Below are positions 1 to 8,964 of a DNA stretch of 64,000 nucleotides, in pieces. The number at the start of each line of letters is the position of its first letter. Position 1 is the stretch's first letter. Origin of the DNA: Talpa occidentalis (Eukaryota; Chordata; Mammalia; Eulipotyphla; Talpidae); the NCBI RefSeq assembly GCF_014898055.3, contig NW_023604295.1, forward strand, positions 65,559,730-65,623,729, read 5' to 3'. The notes under the pieces were generated by a model. The model did not search any database and was not told where the DNA came from. It saw only the letters and a program-made list of their open reading frames with translations. A program made the position numbers and the translations under genes.

Positions 1-2649
1 CAAAATGCAGTAAGATAGAAATTATGCACCCCTACGAAGAAGAAAAGCGCCCAAATGCCTAGGATTCAGATTCAAATCCATTTGACTCCAAAATACTATA
101 TTGAGAAATAATTCTGAGTTAAAAAAAAAAAAAGAAAGAAAGAAAAGTAGGGACTAAGAGAGCCAAAGGTCTATTTTACATATTTACCTCAGGATCCCCC
201 CACCTTTTAAACAGATATACAAATTCATGTCAAAAATATAAGCAATGTAATACTGCAGTTTGTAACAGACACCACTTAATCATTAACCAAGTGATTAAGG
301 TTTAACATAACCGATAATAAGGCCTATTAACATCTCAGACCCTTTGATATGCTATACTGGGAAGGATATGTCATCTCTGTGGCATTATTCAACCCAATAA
401 CCAAACAACACCTTTATGGAATGAAAAGAAAACATCAGACAACCACATTCACAGGTACTCTACAAAACTGACAAGTACTCTTCAAAGTCTATGAGAGATA
501 AGACTAAGGAAGTGTTAGAGACTGAAGGAGACCAAAGAGACATGACAAATGCAATGGGGGATCCTCGATTAGATGCCAGATCGAAAAAAAAAACGGTATT
601 AGTCAAAAAACTAAAAACTAATGAACTCAGAATAAAGTCTATAGTTTAAAGTATTGCACAAAAGCTAATTTTTAGCTTTGCTTTTTGTACTGTGATCTCA
701 AAATACAAAGTTTAAAAAACAATACTATACTTCATTGGCAAGCCACATACCTGTGAATATGGTATATGCTCTATTAAAGATTAATTTACACATCTAAAAA
801 ACAGCATATATGGTTCAAACACTGGCTGTTTGCTGAATTTCCTAGCTTCTGGTCCTGACTCTTGACCTGAACACTTCATCTTTCATTCTTCTTGTCCTTA
901 CCACACATTCTGTCTGAGTAGTGTACCTAATCCCTGATCCTGATTTCTAGAATAATATGCTCAGTGGGAGAGCATCTAAGTGAAGACACAAGAGTAAATC
1001 CAAAGGATGCAGGATGTAGTAGGTAAGTCAGCAAAGTAACCTGAGAACCACAGTATATTAATAATCATCTTTCTCTTACACGTCTCACATTTGCAAGCGT
1101 ATCATAAAACACAAATATGAAGAGAAATTGCATTAAGAAGCAGGACGGCCTACATCTTTAAAAATTCTACAGAAAGGATAAAAATATTTTTTGAAAAAAT
1201 ACATCAAAACCCACAAAGTTTTATATATATTTTTAAAAATCACCTTGCTCACTTCTGATTTATTCCAGTAAACAGAACTATGTACTAATATTGTTTACTT
1301 CACGATTATTCTAAAAGGTGACCAAACTATAGTATATACATTTTACAATATATGATATTTTGCAAATATTTATTCATTCACTATTATGAACCAGGTGTTT
1401 AACAAGGGTATTTAAAAGATAGGTCCAATTCAACTTGTTCTCCAGTTTTCTGACAATATTAAAGATATTTTACCTCTGGGCTTTACATTAGGCCATGCTC
1501 TAGATCAGAGAAGTCCAATGTAAATAGAATACAAAAGTTTTAGTTTTTTAATTTAAACTTTCCGGTAACTCTATTTTTCAAAAGTAAAAACCAAACATGA
1601 CATTAACTTTAATATTACATTTTACTTAAAATATGGAAAGTTACCATCTCAACATGTAAGCAAACTTAAAAAGACTCATAGTTAACTTTCTTTAGCATAA
1701 TCTTCGAAATCTACTTTGCCTTATACACTTACAGCGTCTCAATTCAACATTATTTTTGTTAATAATTGAAAAGAAAAACTACAATAATTTATCCTTGACC
1801 TATTTTCCAAAGCAGAATTATTTAAAAAAATCAACGTTATTAATAAAAAAATAACAAACTTTCTTGATAAGTTGAACCACTCAATTTTCAAAATACAATT
1901 TTCACTGACTCATTCCTAATAGAGTGCATAGCATATGGTTTTTTCTCAACAAATATTTGTTGAGGAATGAACATACATATCAAGTAACAGGCAATGAATA
2001 GTAGTAATACATCTAGGGTTCAAATTGAAGATTAAGCAGCAGACTTTCAATTAACTAGATCCTATATGAAAACTGATGCTACACTACAGTTAAGAAAACA
2101 CTTCCATCAGTTTTCTCATTGACTACAACATTCCTAAGGCCAGGTATTATCACCCTCATTTAATATACAAGGAAGGTGGGGCTGAAAAGGTTAGATCATA
2201 TAATTATTAAGTAGTGGGGCCCAATTTCAAAAACAAGTCCTCAAAAGACACACGTGGAGGAGTGGATGTTATGAAAACCATAACCCTTGTTTCTCCATTT
2301 AAAAAATTCCCATTACAAAAGCTTCGGAGGAAAAGTACACAGTGAATACTTTCCAATAGCACCCCCCCCCCCACACACACACACACAACTTTCTAAAAAA
2401 TTCGAACCCATTTAAATGGTAACAATAAGCATTGTTGATGAGAACTTAAAAGCACCTACACAAAAAGGCTACATCCTCCCACCTCCACCTCCGGAAACAA
2501 ATCAAACTGGGAGCAAAAGCATCCCCCGCGGCCTGGCAGAGACTCGCCCGGGAGCATAGACAGATGTGGGGCCCCGCCCCCGCCCCAGCCCGCCGGGGCG
2601 CAGCGCTCCCCATCCCCGAGTCCGGGCCGGGCCAGCCGCTCCCGCCTAC
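1..2649 (-). other. ARL13B: ARL13B intron 1 (part)
   Basis: AT-rich sequence downstream of the ARL13B exon 1 donor on the minus strand, running off the window. I see no exon matching the GTPase core that should follow exon 1. It holds an A/GAAA-rich simple repeat near 121-146, a C-run followed by an AC repeat at about 2364-2388, and a 20-bp perfect palindrome at 1945-1964 that resembles the AAATATTTGTTGA core common in old L2/MIR elements. Nothing else is recognisable. Confidence 0.8.
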
Positions 2650-2708
2650 CTGACGGGCTCCCGCCACCGCTTGAACCAGCTGCAGCAATTGGCCATCAGA
2701 CCGAACAT
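2650..2708 (-). CDS. ARL13B: ARL13B coding exon 1 (partial gene)
   Basis: This is the first coding exon of ADP-ribosylation factor-like 13B, a membrane-anchored GTPase of the ciliary membrane that acts as exchange factor for ARL3 and is needed for Hedgehog signalling; loss causes Joubert syndrome in people. On the minus strand the ATG at 2708-2706 opens [20 protein letters not shown], which matches the human N-terminus as I recall it ([20 protein letters not shown]) with three changes. The CysCys pair at residues 8-9 is the palmitoylation site that anchors the protein. The exon ends TCAG at 2650 before a GTAGGC donor, so the last Arg codon is split after two bases. A second in-frame Met lies at codon 5. 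The GTPase domain lies outside the window. The longer open frames over this region in other frames are GC-rich shadows. Confidence 0.96.
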
Positions 2709-3208
2709 CCCAGGCCGCCGCTCCCGCCGCCTCCCATCCGAGCCCGGGGTGGGGACGACCCCTCGAGGTCCCGGGCCGCGTCCCGGGGGCCGCCACCGCT
2801 CCCCGGAGTCTCAGAGGCCGATAACGCCGGAGGAGAGGCCGGAAGGCAGGTGAGGACCGCAGGTGGGCGCGCCGAGCCCCGCCAACGGCGCCGATCCGCG
2901 AGCGCGCGGCGCCCGCACGCCTCGGCGGGGAGCCCAACGGGGGACAGCGCGGATACCCTAACTCCTGGGGGGTTAGCGGGCCCGGCCGGAGAAAAACCCC
3001 GCGTCGACGTGCTGACGTGCCCCCCAGGCGCGGAAGACCCGCCCCAAGCACCGCCCAGGCACTCCTCCAATCATCGCTCAAGGACCTGTTGTGGGGGCCT
3101 CTGAGTGGCTTGAGGGGTCCAGCTCCCCGCCTCTGTCCGAGAGGTGGGAGGAGGAAGAGGGAGTGATCTAGAAAAAGGAGGTGGAGCCGGTGGGGCTAGG
3201 TGGTTCTC

Positions 3209-3221
3209 GTCGCTAGGCAAC
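3209..3221. promoter_or_regulatory. RFX X-box in the ARL13B promoter
   Basis: GTCGCTAGGCAAC fits the X-box consensus RYYNYY-N-RRNRAC at every constrained position with a 1-nt spacer. RFX factors use X-boxes to switch on ciliary genes, and the nearest gene start, 501 bp away, is the ciliary gene ARL13B. Function is inferred from motif and context. Confidence 0.6.
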
Positions 3222-3230
3222 GAAAGCGTC

Positions 3231-4420
3231 CAGAGATGAACTGAGGAATCTCTCCCAGATCTTCCACAAGCCCTGTCTCTACGCCTATCCAATATATGTT
3301 GCCAGCCAAGGTGCTGTTTCTCCTGTCTCCAAGCCCAGCTGAGATCCAGAGCTCTCAGGTGTTGGGCATGTTTTGTTTTGTTTTTACAGCAGGGATGGGC
3401 ATCCTCTGGGATTCTGACAGACAGGCTGCACAACTACAGAAACAATACACTAGGGCAATTATTTTAAGCTGAGGGAAAACTTGTTTTGCTAAATATCTTA
3501 ATAGTTCAGATCAGAGTGACGTTTTAATCTGTTTGATGTTTATTGCCGTTTGTTACATAAATGTGAAATGTATTGTATGGTATTTACTCTCTTGGGGGTG
3601 GAGGTTACAATTACAAAAGAAATAGATTTTCATTGTGAAAGAACACTAAAGAACAAGATGAAGAAAATAAGATCTCACACTCACCACCCAAAGATAACCA
3701 GAATTATAATTTTGATGTTATTTCCAATGTGTAAGGTTTATACATTACTATCTATTTGATTTCTACAGCGTAGGGATTTTGAACTGTTGGCTATAACACT
3801 TTTTATTTAAAACTATATGTAATATCTGGACTTCTTTTTATAGTCTTTGGAATGACATGTTCAAAAAAATGCATACACAATATGTAGGGAACTAGCTCTC
3901 AATTCAATTTCCATTTAAGTATATATTTTCAAATCCTGGCAAAAGGAGAGAGGCCTCTGGGAAACCCATTGTACCCAGGGACAAACAATGGTCTGGGACT
4001 AAATATAGATGTACATCTAAAATTATCTTCTTTCTTTTACTATTTTGTGTAACTCTAATTCAATTTCATATATACAGCTTAATGTCTCTGAAGCCAAGTA
4101 TCATATCTATAAATTACTTTGCATGATTGCTAAGATAATGAAATGAAAGAAATAAAGCTCAAGTGCCATTTCTAACACTTAATAATAGATAACATTTTTA
4201 ACTTGGTGTCACCTGCCTACAAACATTTATCAAAAGTATTTTCCTGCCTCCTAGGTAGGAGGGATCTTGTTCCCTCTTCTCATTGTCCTACCTATATAAC
4301 TTCAGTTAGTCTTCCAATTATTAGAACTATATGACTTATACATGTTTTCTTAAGTGATCCCTTCCATCCTCATTAGTGCCAGAAGCTGGCTCTGCCCACA
4401 CTGCCCTGTCTATTACACTA
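3231..4420. other. intergenic DNA, nothing recognised
   Basis: AT-rich intergenic DNA between the ARL13B promoter and the first L1 fragment. The short open frames here (for example 3550-3759) have no recognisable product, no domain and no coding support. Confidence 0.5.
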
Positions 4421-4424
4421 AAAT

Positions 4425-4912
4425 GCAATGCTAATGAAGAAAGTTGTTGTAGGCATTATGCTAAGTGAAATTAGTCAGAGAACAACAAATATTTTATGAT
4501 CTCACTTATATGTAAAATTAAAAAATAAAACTTATAGAAAAAGAAATCAGATATGTGGTTACCAGAGGTAGGGGTGGAGTGGGGTGTGATGGTATAGGGT
4601 GAGGTAGATTTAGAGTAAGGTGATCAAAAGGTACAAGCCCAGGAATAAATAACTACTAGGGAAGTAATGTGCAACATCATGTCTATGGTTAATGTTGCTG
4701 TAGGACATATAGGAAAGATGTTAAGAGGGTAGAACCTAAGAGTTCTCAGGACAAAGAAAAAAAAAATTCTTATTTTTGTATATAATGAGATGGTGAATGT
4801 TAGCTGAACCTATTGTGGTAATCATTTCACAATATATGCAAATCAAATAATTATGCTGTCCACCTTAAACTTGTACAATGAGGCATGCCATTTATTTCTC
4901 AATAAAGCTGGG
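4425..4912 (+). mobile_element. L1 3'-end fragment
   Basis: The segment contains ATGCTAAGTGAAATTAGTCA and a following stretch on the pattern of 'GATCTCACTTATATG...AATCAG...GTGGTTACCAGAGG', typical of the end of ORF2 and the 3' region of old mammalian L1 elements. It carries many mutations and no usable frame. Boundaries are approximate. Confidence 0.65.
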
Positions 4913-5430
4913 TGGAGCAAGTAGTTAGATGATACGTTCATAAATTTTCTCCCCTCCCTTTTGTTATTCCTGTCTCTTCTCCTTTTCTATTCTCTCAAGA
5001 CCACTTTCCCAAGATTAGTTACTTTTGTAGGACTTCAGCAAATATTTTATTTTTCAAGTTTTCTAAAAACCTATTCCCTTCATTATATCTTCTTGAGCCA
5101 ACATCTTAGGTATTACCCTCCATGTTTCTCCTAGATCTTTGGCTACAATCTCCAGGGTAGGATAGGCATAAGACAGCAAGGCAGAATAAGGCCACAATTT
5201 CCCTGTAATTATGAGCCAGATTGGTTTTTTTTTTAATTTTTATTTTTTATTTATTTTATACAAGAACCAGGGTACAGGCCAGATGCACGGGAGGGTGAGA
5301 AAATTCACCAGAGACAGAGCGGGGAACAGAAGAGGCAGACTGAAGAAATACACTGCTGAAGGGAGCAGCGGGCGCAACAGCAGAGGTCTGCTCGCCATGT
5401 GGGACCCTCACCAGCCGGCCGGGATCGAAC

Positions 5431-5566
5431 TGTTAGGGGAAAAAGGCTGTCCCAAAGTTAATTCCATACAGGCTTTGTGGACTCCACCCCCACCCCAGTG
5501 TTAGGGGGAAAAGGCTGCCCCAAAGCAAATTCCATACAGGCTTTGTGGACTCCACCCCCACCCCAG
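5431..5566. repeat. 68-bp tandem repeat inside the LTR
   Basis: Two head-to-tail copies of the first 68 bp of the LTR, 5431-5498 and 5499-5566, differing at about four positions. The related LTR at 43806-44275 has a single copy. Confidence 0.9.
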
Positions 5567-5970
5567 GTCAAAGCCAAAGACACTGGGAACTCCAAATCCC
5601 ATCACGACTAAAAGGAAGGTGGCTGGGACCTGAGGGTGGGGTTAAGCAGCCAGGTGGATACAAAAGGCAGACATGTGGGCTTTGGGGCTCTCTCCATTTT
5701 GGGGCCCTCGGCCAGCTCGCGGCGTCCGTCTAGCTCTGAGAGTGACTTTGGGTTTCCAGGTCGTCGGATCGGGTAGGACGCATTAAAGACTTTATTTCCC
5801 TATTTTCTCCCTGAGTTGTACATTTTCCTTATTTCTTTTTCTCTTGTAAATAAACCTTTTATTAACCCTTTTGCGTGTGTCTGTAGTAGAGTATTCATAA
5901 GTCCCTTTAAAGCGCGCGGGTGAGGACCCACAGCCAGGAACCCGTTTAATATCGGGGTTGCTCTATAACA
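5431..5970 (+). mobile_element. solitary ERV LTR with tandem-duplicated 5' end
   Basis: The element starts TGTTAGG and ends TATAACA, so it has the TG...CA ends of a retroviral LTR, and it is flanked by a perfect 4-bp target duplication GAAC (5427-5430 and 5971-5974). A polyadenylation signal AATAAA lies at 5849-5854. The 4-bp duplication fits a gammaretrovirus-like (ERV1) integrase. No internal retroviral sequence is present, so it is a solo LTR left by recombination. The first 68 bp are present twice (5431-5498 and 5499-5566). Without the extra copy it is 472 bp, matching the 470-bp copy at 43806-44275. Confidence 0.9.
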
Positions 5971-6239
5971 GAACCAGCGCTGCAGAGGCTGCGGACAGCT
6001 TCACAAAGCGGCACTCAGCTGCCTGCGCCACCAGGGGAGGCCCTAGTATTGGTCTTCCAACTGTTTTCACAACCCAACTTCTAAACTACTGGTTCGAAAA
6101 CCCAAATGCACTATTTTTACTCTGAGCTCAATTTACTGTCATTCATTTTTTATCCCATCAAGCCACTGAAAACACATTTGTTAACTATAACTCATGTTTT
6201 CCTAATTATGAAATCAGACTGAAAATCTTTGAATTTCCA

Positions 6240-7230
6240 TGATATTTGGTACTGTTCTTTGGGACTTGACATATTCACCTTCCCGCCGCACCCCCCCCCT
6301 TCTTCCAAATCACCTATGCCAACACCCCATCTGTCTCCCTACTCCCTCTCCCTGTTCACTTAGGTCACTATCATATTTTTTTGCTTAGTTCAAGATTTAT
6401 TCCTACTATTCTTTGCATATATATGAACCTTTTTTGGGCATTTATAGTCTACAGATGAATGAAACCATCTGTTGTTCACTTTTTGATCATTCCATCTCCC
6501 TTCACAGCTGTGTAGTACTCCATTGAGTATATATTTCATGCATTTGTCTGTTGAAGGGCACTTGGATTGGTTCCATGACTTACTTGGCAATTTGAACAGC
6601 GTTGCTATGTACATAGGTGTAGATAAATCTTTTCATATGAGTATTTCATATTGTTTAGATAAATACCTAATAGATGTATTGCTGGCTCATACAGGATTTC
6701 CGTTTTTATTTTCTTAAGAAATCTTTATACAGTTTCCCATAGAGGCTACAACAACTTGCATTCTCACCAACAGAGAGCGAGAGTTCATTTTTCAGCGTAA
6801 CCTCACCAACATTTGTTGACTCCATTCCTTTTTAAATAGACCATTCTCATAGGCATGAAGTGGTATCTCAGTGGGTTTTTTTTTAATATTTATTTATTTA
6901 TGCATACAAGAACTGGGGTACAAGTCAGAGGTGTGGGGGGCGAGAGGATTCACCAGGGACAGAATGGGGAACAGAGCAGGCAGAGCTACTGAAATACACT
7001 GCTGAGGGGAGCAGCGGGCGAGTCAGGAGAGGTCTGCTGCGCCATGTGGGTAGCTCCCTGGCTGGAGATCAAACTCGTGCTGCAGCAGCTGCAGATAGCT
7101 CCATTGGTTGCGTTTTAACCCCTTGTGCTGCAAGGGAGGCCCCTCAGTGTGTTTTTAATGTGCATTTCCCTTATAACAAATAATGTTGATCAATGTTTCA
7201 TTGGTACATAGGTCATCTGATACCATTTGG
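6240..7230 (-). mobile_element. old L1 ORF2 fragment, interrupted by a SINE
   Basis: The minus strand between 6390 and 6614 reads an ORF2-like C-terminal pattern (N-Q-S-K-C-P-S-T-D-K, then Y-I-L-N), close to the L1 motif '[26 protein letters not shown]'. It is degraded by stops. A SINE at 6875-7143 interrupts it. Boundaries are approximate. Confidence 0.65.
6875..7143 (-). mobile_element. tRNA-type SINE
   Basis: Minus-strand copy of the 'gcatacaagaactggggtac' subfamily with the GGGAGGCCC head at 7143 and the tail at 6875. It is flanked by a CTCAGTG target duplication and inserted in an L1 fragment. Confidence 0.9.
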
Positions 7231-7565
7231 TGTGGTATTTATACACAGTGGAATACTATTCAGCTATATCAAGATAAAATTTTGCCATATGCTTCTTTTT
7301 AGGTGATTATGTCAAACAAAGCTAGTTAGAAAGATAAAGCAAATATTGGATGATTTTTTATATGTATGGGTATAAAAGGAAACAAAGCAGATAAACTAAT
7401 AAAGCAAAATAAAAATAAAATTGTGAATACTGATAGCAGAACTGAGGTTACCTAAGGTGAAGAGGGTGGGTGACAGGAGGAAAACTGAAGGGTGGGCATG
7501 TATGAAGAATGGTTATGGATGGTTATGCCTTTGCATTTTTGTTTTTGTTTGTTTTTTTCTTTAAA
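7231..7565 (+). mobile_element. L1 3'-end fragment
   Basis: 'CACAGTGGAATACTATTCAG' is the hallmark of the L1 ORF2 C-terminus (TQWNTIQ), here on the + strand, followed by degraded L1 3' sequence. No frame is preserved. Confidence 0.65.
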
Positions 7566-8480
7566 ATACAGAAATGGATGATCACAACTATTCTCTTTGT
7601 GATGGAGGACAAGAATAGAAAAACTAGAAAGGAGGCCTCACAAGACTAAAACCTGACTCACACAAGAAGTTGGGGGTCGAGGGGAATAACATGACCATTA
7701 ATCCAGCTCTAGAGGTTGGGACCCTCAGGCACCAGTGCCTTATCACAAGGCCTGAGACCCAAGCAGGAGCAGATGCTACAGGGTGTGGAGCACAGATCTG
7801 AGGGTAAAGATATGGAGATTGGACCCACCCTGAAATCTCTGGTCCCTTTCTAGTTTTGCCTGTTACCCAATATCAGCAACAAGCAGGCCACTCCATAGAG
7901 GAGTGACCCCTCCCAAAGAGAAAAGGACTGTATCTGTGCAGTCTCTGCACAGGCTCGGGGCAGCACTCCCACTGCCCACCTGTGACTATGCAGGTGCCTC
8001 TTTTCACCAAGTGTCTCCCACTCAGCAGCTTTCGGCTGTCCATGATCTGTACCTGCCAGGACTTCTCTTCACTGACCTCCCTCAGCCGAGGCAGCTCTCC
8101 TCAAGGCCGCCTGCCTGCAACCATGCGGGCCTCTCTTAGCAAACCTGTCCCTTTCCCTAATAAGCCTGCCCTTCAAATATAACTAATGTCTCTGTCTCAT
8201 GGAGAAACTCGCCTGGGGAACTCCAGTCCTGCTGCTGAAACTGGCGGGCGTTCTGGTGAAATCTTTCCTGGAGTGAACCCAAGGAACCCCACCCCCACCC
8301 CCCCACACCCACTCCAAAAACCTCACCATTTGCTCCCATTAGCTCTGCCGGCTGTAGTTTCCCTTGAGTCTTCATTTGCCTCTAAATTTTCCAAAGTCCT
8401 CATCCTCCAGGTCAATCTCTCAGGGATTTTCCATCTAGACCTGGATGTCCTGGTCTCTGAATCCTTCAAGTGCTCTTGGA
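7566..8480. other. PROS1 upstream region, possible old LTR
   Basis: Moderately GC-rich DNA ahead of the PROS1 promoter. The stretch 7830-8190 ends in an AATAAG-like signal and a 'CTAATGTCTCTGTCTC' segment that looks like the 3' part of an old LTR, but I cannot show both ends. A C-rich low-complexity tract lies at 8288-8315. The overlapping open frames on both strands look like shadows of composition and none has a recognisable product. Confidence 0.35.
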
Positions 8481-8544
8481 GATTGAGTTCCCACCCCAGC
8501 GCACTAGAGGCTTTTACTGCCTTTGCTGCCCCCTCACTTTGGGA

Positions 8545-8888
8545 AACTTCATTTTCCGGAGGAAAGGAACAAACGCTGGAGTTTGGCAACTGGCAGAGGA
8601 TGTGTGCGCTGTGTTTACTGGGCCTGCAACACCCTCCCAGAGCCCTGCCCCCAGCTCCGAAAAGCTTCCCGGAAAAGTCCTGGTTATCACTTCCCCTCCG
8701 GGCTGGGGGCTGGGAGCCGGCCGTCCCCCCCGCCCCGGCTCGGGCAGCTCTGCGGGCGCGCTGGTTCACCCGCGCCGCCCGCCGCTGTCCTGCGAGAGCG
8801 GCGCGCCGACTTGCAGCTCCGCCGCGCGCCCCGCGCTCAGATCCCGCTGCCACCCACGGTCCCCGGCGGCGCCTCGGGCCTCTTAGCC
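8545..8888 (+). promoter_or_regulatory. PROS1: PROS1 promoter and 5'UTR
   Basis: Rising GC and CpG content up to the start codon, strongest from about 8695. No TATA box stands out. ETS-type TTCCGG/CCGGAA cores lie near 8552 and 8668 and a C-rich Sp1-like box near 8725. The human promoter is known to be TATA-less with several starts and to use Sp1 and liver factors. The exact start is not visible; a start within about 200 bp of the ATG is likely. Confidence 0.65.
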
Positions 8889-8964
8889 ATGAGGGTCCTG
8901 GGTGGGCGCTGCGGGGCACTGCTGGCGTGCCTCGCCTTGGTGCTTCCCGTCTCGGAGGCCAACT
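8889..8964 (+). CDS. PROS1: PROS1 exon 1, signal peptide
   Basis: Encodes [20 protein letters not shown] and then VSEAN, a classic signal peptide with a Leu/Ala-rich core that sends the protein to secretion. It ends one base into the Phe codon (AAC T) before the donor GTGAGT at 8965. The sequence differs from human essentially by one Leu-to-Ala change in the core. Confidence 0.97.

Larger units (their letters stand above)
2530..3230 (-). promoter_or_regulatory. ARL13B: CpG-island promoter and 5'UTR of ARL13B
   Basis: Very GC-rich stretch dense in CpG, in contrast to the AT-rich DNA on both sides, covering ARL13B exon 1 and the sequence upstream of it. No TATA box is obvious. Possible elements are a TGACGT half-CRE near 3013, a CCAAT at about 3068 (+ strand sense) and the X-box at 3209-3221. 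The transcription start cannot be fixed from sequence; a start between about 2750 and 2950 is likely. The island could also drive some divergent + strand transcription. Confidence 0.8.
5225..6043 (-). mobile_element. tRNA-type SINE, split by a solo LTR
   Basis: Minus-strand copy of the abundant SINE of this window. The A-rich tail is at 5225-5265. The body is cut at 5430 by the LTR (5431-5970) and resumes at 5971, ending at the GGGAGGCCC head at 6043. The SINE was therefore in place before the retroviral insertion. It belongs to the intermediate form with the 'caagaaccagggtacaggcc' tail-side sequence. Confidence 0.9.

Noticed and set aside
2446..3104. Long open frames on both strands in the CpG island
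   Set aside because: They arise from high GC with few stops. Only the short minus-strand reading from 2708 to 2650 has a recognised N-terminus and a donor site.
7830..8190. Possible LTR just upstream of the PROS1 promoter
   Set aside because: An AATAAG-like signal and LTR-like 3' text are suggestive, but no TG...CA pair or target duplication could be found.
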